A stretch of 64,000 bases of DNA from Luteolibacter pohnpeiensis (GCF_016595435.1 NZ_JAENIJ010000002.1:1-64000); one strand, 5' to 3'; numbered from the stretch's first letter, positions 42,503 through 52,121 are shown. The notes: generated by a model not told the origin, from the letters alone. Made by a program: numbers and translations.

Positions 42503-43384
42503 TCAATCTCCTACCGGAATCACGTCCACAGCCACCCGCAGAGTCTGTCCACCAGCGCCTAAAGTGACCCCACGCAATGGGCTGACGTCCGAAAAATCCC
42601 GCCCCCACGCGACGGTGATGTGACGTTCGCCCGGCAAAACGTTGTTGGTCGGGTCGGCATCGATCCAGCCTGCTTTTTCTCCGCAATAGACCGAGACCCA
42701 GGCGTGAGAAGCATCCGCCCCGGTCAATCGCTTCTGGCCAGGTGGCGGCGCAGTCTCCAGGTATCCGCTGACGTATCGGGCGGAGAGTCCCAAGGAGCGC
42801 AGACAAGCAAGCATCAGGTGCGCGAAGTCCTGACAAACGCCAGCTTTGTTTCTAAGAACATCCGCTACTGGTGTCGCGACATCCGTGGCGACGGTATCGA
42901 ATTTGAACTCCCGATGGATGCGCCCCATCAACGCGTTCACCGCTTCCAAAACCGGCCTACCGGCGGGAAAATCCGGCAGCGCATAATGAGAAAAATCCTT
43001 TCCGAGCGGAACCATCGGCGAGGCAAAACGGAACGCTCCGGCTTCTGCACAGGGAGTCAATTTCTGCGCATGGCAGGCATCGCGCACCGCTTCCCATGGT
43101 GGAGTATCGGCGGGTGCCGGATGATCCATTTTGGAAACTTCCACCAAGCTTCGAGCAATCACTTCCAGCTCTTCATGACTTCCTTCGATTTCGAAATAGG
43201 TCGTGATGTTGCCAAATGCATCCGCATGGACACCCCGGCCAACCGGCACCGGATGGATCTCGAGCTCATGCCATGGACAACGTTGCCCGGGTAAGTGACG
43301 AGGCGCCAGCCGTGCGAGATGATGCGACACCGTGACCGAACCTTCATAGAGGTAGCGGGTGCGGTGGATCAGCTCGTATTTCAT
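42503..43384 (-). CDS. Transglutaminase-like cysteine protease family protein
   Basis: 293 residues. N-terminal beta-sandwich with the family opening ELIHRTRYLYEGSVTVSHHLARLAPR, then the papain-like core: Cys184 in KAGVCQDFAHLML, His227 in DASHAWVSVY, Asp244 in WIDADPTNN. GRDFSDVSPLRGV closes the domain. Bacterial members often sit with alpha-E and ATP-grasp genes of a peptide-modifying system; those are absent here. Cytoplasmic, no signal peptide. Function not established. Confidence 0.87.
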   Translation of the reverse strand: MKYELIHRTRYLYEGSVTVSHHLARLAPRHLPGQRCPWHELEIHPVPVGRGVHADAFGNITTYFEIEGSHEELEVIARSLVEVSKMDHPAPADTPPWEAVRDACHAQKLTPCAEAGAFRFASPMVPLGKDFSHYALPDFPAGRPVLEAVNALMGRIHREFKFDTVATDVATPVADVLRNKAGVCQDFAHLMLACLRSLGLSARYVSGYLETAPPPGQKRLTGADASHAWVSVYCGEKAGWIDADPTNNVLPGERHITVAWGRDFSDVSPLRGVTLGAGGQTLRVAVDVIPVGD

Positions 43385-43456
43385 GGGAGGGAGAAGGAAA
43401 ATTCCATACGGAACGGCAATTGCAAAGCAGGATCGCGGGCAAGGTGCCTGACATCA

Positions 43457-44185
43457 CTAGCCAATCCAGGCGAGAAACTCCTGATTGCCATCGGTGCCGG
43501 TAATGGGCGAAGGGATCAGCCCCTTCCATTCCCTGCCGTGTTCCGTGGTGACAAACTCACGGATTTTTTCCACCGCTCGCTCGTGCAATGCCGGATCACG
43601 AACGATCCCGCCTTTGCCAATGTCATCGCGTTCCAGCTCGAATTGCGGTTTGATCAAGCAAACCACAGCACCCTTTTCATCCAGAACCGAGAAAACCGCG
43701 GGAAGAACCTTGGTCAGCGAAATGAATGACAAATCCATCACCGCCAGCCGCACCGTCTCGCCAATGTCATCCGGCTGCATGTGGCGGGCATTGAACTGCT
43801 CTTTCACGACCACTCGTGGATCATTGCGGAGTTTCCAAACCAGTTGATTGGTCCCCACATCGATCGCGTGCACCCGCTCGGCTCCCCGCTGAAGCAAGCA
43901 GTCGGTAAAACCACCGGTGGAAGCCCCGACATCCATGCAGATCCAACCTTGGGGATCGATTCCGAATGCATCCAGCGCTCCTTCCAGCTTCAAACCGCCC
44001 CGGCCGACATAGCGCAATTTTTGCTTCACCTCCAGGGGAGCATCCTCCGCAAGTTTGGTGCTGGGCTTATCCACGGTATGATCCCCGCTTTTCACTTCCC
44101 CGGCCAGCACGAGGCGTTTCGCCTGTTCGCGGGAATCACACAACCCGCGCTGCACCAAAAGCGCGTCTACTCGTTCTTTTTTCAT
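43457..44185 (-). CDS. tlyA: TlyA-family S4-domain rRNA 2'-O-methyltransferase
   Basis: 242 residues from ATG 44185 (MKKERVDALLVQRGL); the frame extends to 44272 without homology. An S4 RNA-binding domain (residues 1-60) is followed by an FtsJ-like methyltransferase with the SAM loop CMDVGASTGGFTDCLLQRGA, the catalytic Lys in KLRYVGRGGLKLEGAL and LVWKLRNDPRV. MDLSFISL and the catalytic-site IKPQFE follow. Homologues methylate 16S and 23S rRNA ribose; some are hemolysin-annotated. Divergent from the DAHP synthase pair. Confidence 0.9.
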   Translation of the reverse strand: MKKERVDALLVQRGLCDSREQAKRLVLAGEVKSGDHTVDKPSTKLAEDAPLEVKQKLRYVGRGGLKLEGALDAFGIDPQGWICMDVGASTGGFTDCLLQRGAERVHAIDVGTNQLVWKLRNDPRVVVKEQFNARHMQPDDIGETVRLAVMDLSFISLTKVLPAVFSVLDEKGAVVCLIKPQFELERDDIGKGGIVRDPALHERAVEKIREFVTTEHGREWKGLIPSPITGTDGNQEFLAWIG

Positions 44186-44291
44186 CCAAATCGGCGGGCC
44201 ATCCCGTCTGGGAAAAGTGATGGAATCCGCACAACAATCCAAGTGCGAACCTCCACTTGTTCCTTGAACCAATCACGCTCGGGCAGTCACG

Positions 44292-45365
44292 ATGCGCCCC
44301 GTGACTCAACACCGCACTGACGACCTCCGCATTTCCGGCATCAATCCACTGATTTCACCGGCAGTCCTGGGCTATTATTTGCCAATCAACGAAAGCTCAT
44401 CGGAATTGGTCTCCAGTGCTCGCAGCCAGGCAGAAGCCATTCTCAACGGGGAAGACGATCGCCTGCTGGCCATCGTGGGTCCATGCTCGATTCACGACCC
44501 GGAGGCAGCGTTGGAATATGCGACGAAGCTAAAAGCCGAAGCCGCACGGTTGAAAAATGACATTTTCATCATCATGCGGGTCTATTTCGAGAAACCCCGC
44601 ACCACCGTTGGCTGGAAGGGGCTCATCAATGATCCACACCTCGATAACTCTTTCGATATCAATCACGGACTACGGATTGCCCGTGGCCTGCTCTTGGAAC
44701 TGGCGCAAATGGGAGTTCCGGCAGGCACCGAATTCCTCGATACCATTTCACCCCAATACATCGCGGATTTGATCGCCTGGGGAGCCATCGGCGCCCGAAC
44801 CACTGAGTCGCAAATCCACCGCGAGCTCGCATCCGGCCTTTCCATGCCGGTCGGTTTCAAGAATGGCACGGGTGGTTCCATTCAAATCGCCCTGGATGCG
44901 ATCCAGTCCAGCTCGCGCCCCCACCATTTTCTGGGAGTGACCAAGCAAGGGATTTCCGCAATCGTGTCCACCACGGGCAATGAATCCTGTCACCTGATTT
45001 TACGCGGAGGCAAAACCGGCCCGAATTATTCCCCGGAAGATATTGCAGCAGCTGCGGAAAGCCTGACAGCCCATGGCCTTCCAGCCCACGTGATGGTGGA
45101 TTGCTCGCACGGCAATTCCCTCAAGGATTTCCGCAACCAACCGGTAGTCGCTGAGTCGCTTGCGCAGCAAATTTCGCAAGGTTCCCGAGTCATCACCTCG
45201 GTCATGATCGAGTCGAATCTGGTGGAGGGCAATCAGCCGCTTTCGCCGAATTTAGCCGATCTCACGCGTGGACAATCGGTGACGGATGCCTGCCTTGGTT
45301 GGGATGATACCGTCCGGGTGCTGGACCGACTTGCCGAAGGGGTTCGCGAAAGGCGCCGAATCTAA
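44292..45365 (+). CDS. 3-Deoxy-7-phosphoheptulonate (DAHP) synthase, first tandem copy
   Basis: A 357-residue class I (AroFGH-type) enzyme condensing phosphoenolpyruvate and erythrose-4-phosphate, the entry step of the shikimate pathway. Conserved elements: VGPCSIHDPEAALEYA, MRVYFEKPRTTVGWKGL, GARTTESQIHRELASGLSMPVGFKNG (in two parts), the metal-ligand VDCSHGNS and SVMIESNLVEGNQ. A second copy follows 50 bp later. The N-terminal 50 residues and the last third differ most between copies, which is where feedback-control differences would lie. Confidence 0.93.
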   Translation: MRPVTQHRTDDLRISGINPLISPAVLGYYLPINESSSELVSSARSQAEAILNGEDDRLLAIVGPCSIHDPEAALEYATKLKAEAARLKNDIFIIMRVYFEKPRTTVGWKGLINDPHLDNSFDINHGLRIARGLLLELAQMGVPAGTEFLDTISPQYIADLIAWGAIGARTTESQIHRELASGLSMPVGFKNGTGGSIQIALDAIQSSSRPHHFLGVTKQGISAIVSTTGNESCHLILRGGKTGPNYSPEDIAAAAESLTAHGLPAHVMVDCSHGNSLKDFRNQPVVAESLAQQISQGSRVITSVMIESNLVEGNQPLSPNLADLTRGQSVTDACLGWDDTVRVLDRLAEGVRERRRI

Positions 45366-45415
45366 GGTCGGATTCCCACTTGCTTCCCAATGCATCACGC
45401 GGCAACGATTCCCGC

Positions 45416-46480
45416 GTGACGCGACACCGCACAGACGACCTCCGCATTGCTGGCATCAATCCGCTGATTTCTCCAGCGGTGCTGGCCTATTACCTGCCAC
45501 TTGAGGAAAAAGCCTCCGAATTGGTTGCCGATACCCGCAATCAAGCTGATGCCATTCTGCGTGGCAGCGACGATCGGCTCCTGGCCGTTGTCGGACCATG
45601 CTCCATCCATGACCCGGAAGCAGCATTGGAATATGCCGAAAAGCTCAAAAAAGAAGCTGACCGGCTTTCTGATGACATTTTGGTGATCATGCGGGTCTAC
45701 TTTGAAAAGCCACGGACCACTGTCGGCTGGAAAGGTCTGATCAACGATCCGCACATGGACGGCTCATTTGACATCAACCACGGACTACGCATCGCACGTG
45801 GCTTGTTGTTGCAGCTCGCCAACATGGGAGTGCCATCCGGAACGGAATTCCTGGACACGATTTCCCCTCAATACATCGCGGATCTGATCACTTGGGGTGC
45901 CATCGGAGCACGGACCACCGAGTCACAAATTCACCGTGAACTCGCCTCCGGACTTTCCATGCCGGTCGGCTTCAAGAATGGAACAGGCGGCTCGATTCAG
46001 ATCGCACTGGATGCCATTCAATCCAGTTCACGGCCGCATTATTTTCTCTCCGTCACCAAACAGGGAGTCTCAGCCATTGTTTCAACGACCGGAAACGAAT
46101 CGTGCCACCTCATCCTGCGAGGAGGCAAATCCGGACCGAATTACGATAAAGCCAGTATTGCCGCAGCAGAAGCCATGTTGCGTGAACAAAACCTGACTCC
46201 GACCGTGATGGTCGATTGCTCCCATGGCAATTCGTTGAAGGATTATCGCAACCAACCCAAGGTGGCGGCTGATTTAGCAGAACAAATTGCAACGGGATCC
46301 AAGTCCATCACCTCAGTTATGATTGAGTCCAATCTGGTAGAAGGAAACCAGAAGATTCCCAATGATTTGACCAAACTTACCCGAGGCCAGTCTGTGACCG
46401 ATGGATGCATCAATTGGGATGATACGGTTAAAGTATTGGACAGTTTGGCAACAGCTGTTCGCGAGCGACGGAAACTCTAA
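45416..46480 (+). CDS. DAHP synthase, second tandem copy
   Basis: 354 residues with a GTG start at 45416, chosen because the protein then begins VTRHRTDDLRIAGINP, matching the first copy's VTQHRTDDLRISGINP; a TTG at 45380 is the alternative. All catalytic motifs are present (VGPCSIHDP, KPRTTVGWKGL, VDCSHGNS). By eye about 80% identical to the first copy in protein, while the DNA differs at many third positions, so this is an old tandem duplication. Likely isoenzymes with different aromatic amino acid feedback. Confidence 0.92.
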   Translation: MTRHRTDDLRIAGINPLISPAVLAYYLPLEEKASELVADTRNQADAILRGSDDRLLAVVGPCSIHDPEAALEYAEKLKKEADRLSDDILVIMRVYFEKPRTTVGWKGLINDPHMDGSFDINHGLRIARGLLLQLANMGVPSGTEFLDTISPQYIADLITWGAIGARTTESQIHRELASGLSMPVGFKNGTGGSIQIALDAIQSSSRPHYFLSVTKQGVSAIVSTTGNESCHLILRGGKSGPNYDKASIAAAEAMLREQNLTPTVMVDCSHGNSLKDYRNQPKVAADLAEQIATGSKSITSVMIESNLVEGNQKIPNDLTKLTRGQSVTDGCINWDDTVKVLDSLATAVRERRKL

Positions 46481-46510
46481 TAGCATCGCTCAAGTTGCTT
46501 CAAATGGTTA

Positions 46511-46541
46511 GATTAGAAGCCCATCAGGGCTTCATCTAATC
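46511..46541 (+). terminator. Probable terminator after the DAHP synthase pair
   Basis: GATTAGA-AGCCC (46511-46522) pairs with GGGCT-TCTAATC (46527-46541) with a three-base bulge and an ATCA loop. The following T-tract is broken (CTTTCACTCTCATTT), so strength is uncertain. Confidence 0.45.
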
Positions 46542-46565
46542 CTTTCACTCTCATTTCGTTAAAAC

Positions 46566-46599
46566 ATCCTCACAAATGACTCAATTTGAGGATATTTGT
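46566..46599. promoter_or_regulatory. Interleaved dyads upstream of the PhcB-like gene
   Basis: ATCCTCA (46566-46572) with TGAGGAT (46587-46593), and ACAAAT (46572-46577) with ATTTGT (46594-46599), lie about 80 bp before the start of the signalling operon. A plausible operator for a dimeric regulator. The rest of 46542-46679 is AT-rich promoter DNA. Confidence 0.4.
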
Positions 46600-46679
46600 C
46601 AGATTTTAATGATCAAATAAACACTTCTAAACAACATTTTCAATAATTTGTTCATACCGGCTTGCGGGGAGGAATAGAA

Positions 46680-48155
46680 TTGGCAGTATTGGGACGTCAG
46701 TTCCCAATTTTGCTAATGGATCTTACCCGCGAATCATCTCAGAGTGTCATCACATGCCGCAACAGCCAAGGCACGGAATTGACGGCAAATTTGCTAAGAA
46801 TCAAAAGATACTCCGTCGTATTCGAGGTCTACAACCCATATAGTATTCTTCAGCTTTCAGAGGTTCTTTCGGACTTCCGCATCATGGCATCCCGCCGGTT
46901 GTTGTATCATGGCAAGGCAGTTGTTAGCAACTTGCTCAATACCGGCATCGTGTTGGTTTGTGAGGCGATGTTGGATGAAGGTTGGGTCGAGGTCGATGTC
47001 CTCTCAAGCGTTGCCGGTTCTCATTCCAGCAAGAGTGATAAACCGGACGATCTGGCAAGCCAGTTCGCCAGTTTCATGGGTGAATGGAAATCAGCCAATA
47101 AGGTGCAAAATCCCTTCAAGTTGGTGGTTTCGGACATGGGAAGCATGCTATCCGGCGTTCAGCATTGGCTTACGGGCGTAGATGTAGGAATCCGCACCAC
47201 CGTCACCCGTCGCCGGGATGAGCTCGAAAACGAAATTTTCTCCAGCATTCAACAGCGCGTGGTGGAGGAAGTGCTTCCTGCCATGCAACGCTTTGAGGAG
47301 GTGGTGAACGAAGTCGAGGAAGGTGAAGTCGCCGTTCATAAGTCTTACGCACGGCGCGAGCTGCATCCCATCATGCTATGCTCGCCGTTTCTTTACCGAA
47401 CTTATACCAAGCCACTCGGCTACGCTGGTGACTATGAGATGGTGAACATGATGCTTCGCAATCCATACGAAGGATCTTCCGCCTTCGCTAAATTGTTAAA
47501 CTTCGCCCTGCTCAATACGGCACCTGTCGTAGCACACCGGAATCGGATTGATTACCTTGTCACCAAGTTAAGTTCCGAATGCGCTCGCAGAGTCTCCAAA
47601 GGAAAAACGCGGGTATTCAACTTGGCATGCGGCCCTGCGGTGGAAATTCAGCGCTTCCTGCGTGATTTCGAGGAATCTGAACTCGCTGAAATTGACCTGC
47701 TGGATTTCAACGCGGAAACACTGGATTATACGCGCGAAAGGATCCAGGAAGCCCGCATGAGCGGTGGTCGGCAAACTCCCGTTCGCTATTTCCAGCGGTC
47801 CGTTCATCAGCTTCTTCGAGCTGCGACACAAGGTGGCGAAGACGAATTCACCGGCTATGACATCGTTTATTGCGCGGGACTTTTCGATTACTTGTCCCAG
47901 CGTGTTTGCAAGCGCTTGGTCGAGCTTTTCTGCACCATGGTCAAACCCGGTGGCCTCGTGATCGTCACCAACGTTTCCGACAGCAATCCGAGTAAGGCTT
48001 GGATGGAATATTTGGTGGAGTGGAACCTGATCTACCGCGGACGTCCCGAGATGGACGATCTCGTGCCAGATACCGTTCCGGTGAAATCCACCAACATTCT
48101 TGAAGATGAAACCGGAGTGAACTTGTTCCTCGAAATCGAACTCTCAAATGGCTGA
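46680..48155 (+). CDS. PhcB-like SAM-dependent methyltransferase (candidate autoinducer synthase)
   Basis: 491 residues. The start is TTG 46680, fixed by a strong ribosome-binding sequence GGGGAGGA (46667-46674) six bases upstream; an in-frame TTG at 46662 lies before it. Residues about 10-115 look like a PilZ-type beta-barrel, 140-240 are helical, and the C-terminal domain is a class I methyltransferase with motif I FNLACGPAVEIQRFL near residue 315. The block YRTYTKPLGYAGDYEMVNMM is typical of proteins annotated as 3-hydroxypalmitate methyl ester synthesis factors (PhcB of Ralstonia). The next gene overlaps by 8 bp and encodes kinase-receiver parts as in phcSR. Signal chemistry is inferred, not shown. 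Confidence 0.75.
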   Translation: MAVLGRQFPILLMDLTRESSQSVITCRNSQGTELTANLLRIKRYSVVFEVYNPYSILQLSEVLSDFRIMASRRLLYHGKAVVSNLLNTGIVLVCEAMLDEGWVEVDVLSSVAGSHSSKSDKPDDLASQFASFMGEWKSANKVQNPFKLVVSDMGSMLSGVQHWLTGVDVGIRTTVTRRRDELENEIFSSIQQRVVEEVLPAMQRFEEVVNEVEEGEVAVHKSYARRELHPIMLCSPFLYRTYTKPLGYAGDYEMVNMMLRNPYEGSSAFAKLLNFALLNTAPVVAHRNRIDYLVTKLSSECARRVSKGKTRVFNLACGPAVEIQRFLRDFEESELAEIDLLDFNAETLDYTRERIQEARMSGGRQTPVRYFQRSVHQLLRAATQGGEDEFTGYDIVYCAGLFDYLSQRVCKRLVELFCTMVKPGGLVIVTNVSDSNPSKAWMEYLVEWNLIYRGRPEMDDLVPDTVPVKSTNILEDETGVNLFLEIELSNG

Positions 48156-50856
48156 AGCGCCCGTCAACATTCGGAGTGACAATCCAGAAGTCCTCCAAGC
48201 ATTCAGAGAGTATGAAGCTCACATCGCCATCGCGAATGTGCGGCGGGCACTTCTGCTCGGGGGTGGCTTCATGGTCTTCGGTTGGTCTCTCGACTGGATG
48301 GTTTTTCCGGACAAAATCTGGATCTTCCTGCTGATTCGGCTGATCTGCGCGGCACTGATTGCCATCATCGGTCTCGCCATTGGCAAAACCCCGAGCCAAA
48401 AGGTTTGCTTTGTCGCTTCCCTCTGGGCGGCGCTTTTACCGATCATCTCCATTTGCGCGATGATCGCACAGACAGGCGGTGGAGACTCTGTTTATTATGC
48501 CGGGCTCAATCTAACACTCGTCGGGCTCTGTTTGGTTCTCCGATGGACCTTCTGGAACTCCCTGCTCATCATCGGCTCTTGCTTCATATTCTATGGAATC
48601 AGCGTCGCCATTTCCAAAGAAAAGCCGGATGCATCATTCATCCTATTTAATAACAGTTACTTCCTTTTCGTAACATCCGTGTTCGTTTTGGCAGGATGTT
48701 ATTTTTATGAGAAACTGCGATTGAACGAATTTATCCTGCGAGCCGAAGTTGAAAGATCGAAGGAACAACTGGCGAGACAGAATGAGCAATTGTCGAAACT
48801 CGATGAGGCCAAAACCCGATTTTTTGCGAACATCAGTCACGAGTTACGCACTCCGCTGACCATCATGCTGGGTATTACGGAGCGGCTGAAAACCGTTGTG
48901 ACTCCGTCCTCAACTAACCCAATGACCGGCGAAATGATCGGCATGCTGGAGCAAAACGGCCTCCGCCTGCTCAAGCTGATCGATGACCTTTTGGACCTGG
49001 TCAGATTTGATACGGGCCATGCTGATGTAAACCGCCAGCCGACTGCGATCGCTCCGCACCTGGAAGGACTACTGCGCTCGCTGCGGCACCTTGCGGAACA
49101 AGATCGGGTGACCCTCCTATGGTCCTGCAGTTCACAGCATGATTCCATTCAGCTTGATCGCGACAAGTTTGATAAGATCCTGCTGAACCTCGTCATCAAC
49201 GCCATCAAATTCACTCCATCTGGCGGGACGATCGAAGTTCTAACAAAAGTCGAAAATGACACCCTCGTCATGACGGTGGAAGACACGGGTGTGGGCATTT
49301 CCAAAGAAGTCGTGCCGAAAATTTTCGACCGTTTCTGGCAGGTTGATACCTCCTCCACTCGTAAATTCCAAGGTGCCGGGATCGGCCTAGCTCTGGTCCG
49401 CAGCCTGACCGAAGCCATGGAGGGCACGGTGCAGGTCGATAGTGAGATTAACCAAGGAACCAAATTCACGATCACGCTACCGGCGGTAGCAGCCATCGAA
49501 TCCCGCAAAGCATCGGAAGATGAAGATCCATTGGGAGCAGGCGGCAACATCGCGGAACTTCACCGGCGCGCGGCACTTGCCGTTCCCGGAAAAATCCAGC
49601 CTCGCCCACCCCAGCAGCAGCAACCTCATATCTCAATCGGCTCACCCAGTATCGGTGGCCGCCCGAGTGGTGCCAGACCTCTGGTTCTCATCGCCGATGA
49701 TGAACCTGACATTCGACGTTTCCTGCGCATGCAGCTGGATGACGTCGATGTGATTGAAGCATCTGACGGGGCGGAAGCCATGGAACTCACCCGCCTGCGC
49801 CGCCCGCAGCTGGCATTGCTTGACTACATGATGCCCGAGCTCAATGGCGTGGAGGTCTGCCGCAGTATCCGTGAAAACCACACCACCCGCTCGACTGCAA
49901 TCATCATTCTAACAGCTCGGGCCGATGAACAAACCAAGCTGGCCGCACTTGAGGCTGGCGCCAACGATTTCCTAACAAAACCGTTCTCGACTGCCGAGCT
50001 CGGGCTGCGATTGCAAAACCAGATTGCCATGGCCCGGGTCCGCCGCGAAATGGTCGACCTCAACGCCGAGCTCAATTCCGCACTGGAACAAATCAAGGAA
50101 AACGAAGTCCTCATGGTGCGGAACGAGAAACTTTCCGCTCTCGGCCGGATGAGCGCAGGCATCATCCACGAAATCAACAATCCGCTGAACTATGCGAGCG
50201 CCGGTCTGCACGCACTCGAAACATTCGTGCGGGTTCTCCCAGAGGAAGAACGTGAAGATTTCCAAGACATCCTCAAGGATATCCGCGAAGGTGTTGAACG
50301 GGTTTCTCAAATCGTCATCGACCTCCGCCAGTTCACCCGTGACGAATCCGGAACGACTGGCGATGCCGATCTATCAGAAGTGATGGGAAGAGCGAGCCGG
50401 ATGGTCGGCCACCAGCTCGGCAAGGATATCCAGTTCCATCTAACAGCTCCTCCCAACGCGATGATCCGCGGCAATGCGAACCAGCTGGTCCAGGTCTTTA
50501 TCAATCTTTTACAAAACAGCATCGATGCCATTCATCAGCGCGTTGCGGCGCATGGCGGGAAGGCCGGGGTCATTGATGCCTTGATCGAACCCGCTGGTGG
50601 AGGTTGGCAAATCACCATTCAGGACAATGGCATCGGCATTCCACCGGAAGATATTCAAAAGATCTTCGATCCGTTTTTCACCTCAAAGGATGTCGGCAAG
50701 GGAATGGGCCTTGGTCTTTCGATTTCACACCAAATCTTGCAAAGCCACCGAGCTATCACAGATGTGGAAAGCAGACCGGGAGATTTCACCCGTTTCAGAA
50801 TTTCATTTCCCAGTGCAAATCAAGTAACCGATTCCGTTCTCGACCAAACCGCCTGA
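48148..50856 (+). CDS. Kinase-receiver-kinase membrane protein (PhcS-PhcR-like fusion)
   Basis: 902 residues. About six membrane segments in residues 35-190, then a first kinase with His231 in FFANISHELRTPLTIML and a full ATPase (NLVINAIKFTPSGG, VEDTGVGISK, GAGIGLALVRSL). A linker rich in Pro/Gln leads to a receiver with Asp559 in LALLDYMMPELNGV. A second kinase follows, with His674 in SAGIIHEINNPLNYASAG and GLGLSISHQI. In Ralstonia the membrane kinase PhcS and the receiver-kinase PhcR are separate proteins encoded next to phcB; here the same parts are in one chain. Translationally coupled to the methyltransferase gene. Confidence 0.85.
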   Translation: MAEAPVNIRSDNPEVLQAFREYEAHIAIANVRRALLLGGGFMVFGWSLDWMVFPDKIWIFLLIRLICAALIAIIGLAIGKTPSQKVCFVASLWAALLPIISICAMIAQTGGGDSVYYAGLNLTLVGLCLVLRWTFWNSLLIIGSCFIFYGISVAISKEKPDASFILFNNSYFLFVTSVFVLAGCYFYEKLRLNEFILRAEVERSKEQLARQNEQLSKLDEAKTRFFANISHELRTPLTIMLGITERLKTVVTPSSTNPMTGEMIGMLEQNGLRLLKLIDDLLDLVRFDTGHADVNRQPTAIAPHLEGLLRSLRHLAEQDRVTLLWSCSSQHDSIQLDRDKFDKILLNLVINAIKFTPSGGTIEVLTKVENDTLVMTVEDTGVGISKEVVPKIFDRFWQVDTSSTRKFQGAGIGLALVRSLTEAMEGTVQVDSEINQGTKFTITLPAVAAIESRKASEDEDPLGAGGNIAELHRRAALAVPGKIQPRPPQQQQPHISIGSPSIGGRPSGARPLVLIADDEPDIRRFLRMQLDDVDVIEASDGAEAMELTRLRRPQLALLDYMMPELNGVEVCRSIRENHTTRSTAIIILTARADEQTKLAALEAGANDFLTKPFSTAELGLRLQNQIAMARVRREMVDLNAELNSALEQIKENEVLMVRNEKLSALGRMSAGIIHEINNPLNYASAGLHALETFVRVLPEEEREDFQDILKDIREGVERVSQIVIDLRQFTRDESGTTGDADLSEVMGRASRMVGHQLGKDIQFHLTAPPNAMIRGNANQLVQVFINLLQNSIDAIHQRVAAHGGKAGVIDALIEPAGGGWQITIQDNGIGIPPEDIQKIFDPFFTSKDVGKGMGLGLSISHQILQSHRAITDVESRPGDFTRFRISFPSANQVTDSVLDQTA

Positions 50857-50898
50857 TCTAACCCATCTTCGTTTCACCTCCGCCTTTCACCCATCGAT

Positions 50899-51957
50899 AT
50901 GAGCACAGAAATCGACGCCTACGATTACAAGAAATATGCCATCCTCTTCGTAGACGACGAGGCAACTACCCGTAAGTATTTCCGCAGATTGTTCGGTGAG
51001 AAATTTAGAATTCTTGAGGCCGAGGACGGCATTCAGGCGATGGCTGTTTTCCGTGAAAACGCCGACGAAATCGGCATTGTCGTAACGGACCAACGCATGC
51101 CGAATGAAACGGGGGTCGGCTTTCTCTCGAAAATCGCAGGCGATTATCCCGATGTGATTAAAATTCTTTCCACGGCCTATTCCGATATTGATGCCGCAAT
51201 CGGCTCGGTGAACCAAGGTGGTATTTTCCGCTACATGACCAAACCGTGGGATATTCCACAGCTTGAGGTCACTTTGCGCCGAGCCATGGAATTCTTTACC
51301 GTTAAGCGCGAGCGTGACGCCCTGCTCGGGGCGAAGATGCAAGCCATGGGCAATGTTCTGCTCTCCAGCCGCCTCGCCGCATTTGCATTGGTTCCCGTGT
51401 GCGCCGGGATTCCATCCGAGGGGGCTGCCGAAGCGGTCGCCTCATTCGTGCAAGCCTGTGTCGCCGGACGAAGAACCGGCGCCGAGGGTGACTCCGCTCT
51501 CCGTTCACCGGATTGGTCACGCCTCCATGAACGCCAAGTTGCGCTCGCCAGCGCCCTTGAGTCCGAGTTGCCAAAAGCACTCGCCACTCCATCCGACATC
51601 CCTGCACGCATTCAATTCCTCGCATCCGCTCTACAAGCAGCTGGGGCTGCGTCTGCTACCTTCAATCCTGAGGAAAGCCGAATTGCTGCAACATCAGATC
51701 CAATGCCTGAGTTGTTAGATTCTTTGCTAGGGCGCACGGATGATCCGCAAATCACCAAGTCCTCGATCTCCGTGATCGCGGCATACATGGCACTTTATGA
51801 TGCTGGCGCCATCATCCGGCGGGTTCGTGGGGAAGGACTGACCCTCAGCATCACCACTTCGCCGAATCCGACCAAGGCAGGCAATCCCGGCACCCAAACC
51901 GCCAAATGGCTGTTTGACGACGATATGCTGATTTCTGCAGCGCTTGGACTCCTTTAA
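50899..51957 (+). CDS. PhcQ-like response regulator
   Basis: 352 residues. N-terminal receiver (about 10-135): ILFVDDEATTRKYFRRLF, phospho-Asp64 in VVTDQRMPNETGVGFL, and YMTKPWDIPQLEVTLRRAMEFF, a linker typical of PhcQ/RpfG-like receivers. The C-terminal 200 residues, with Ala-rich helical segments, show no DNA-binding motif and are not recognised. It starts 42 bp after the hybrid kinase and is the natural phosphate acceptor of the second kinase module. Confidence 0.82.
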   Translation: MSTEIDAYDYKKYAILFVDDEATTRKYFRRLFGEKFRILEAEDGIQAMAVFRENADEIGIVVTDQRMPNETGVGFLSKIAGDYPDVIKILSTAYSDIDAAIGSVNQGGIFRYMTKPWDIPQLEVTLRRAMEFFTVKRERDALLGAKMQAMGNVLLSSRLAAFALVPVCAGIPSEGAAEAVASFVQACVAGRRTGAEGDSALRSPDWSRLHERQVALASALESELPKALATPSDIPARIQFLASALQAAGAASATFNPEESRIAATSDPMPELLDSLLGRTDDPQITKSSISVIAAYMALYDAGAIIRRVRGEGLTLSITTSPNPTKAGNPGTQTAKWLFDDDMLISAALGLL

Positions 51958-52121
51958 AATACGATTCGAAAAATCTAACAGACGCTTTGCTCATTGGAAC
52001 AACCGTTGGTTCGATGGACTTCATTTAAAGCGAATAAAAGCGAAGTTCGCGTCTCCAATCCTATCATCTGGGATTTGACAGCAGCTGCGATGTGGCATTT
52101 ACTGCGCCCATCAGTTCCTCG

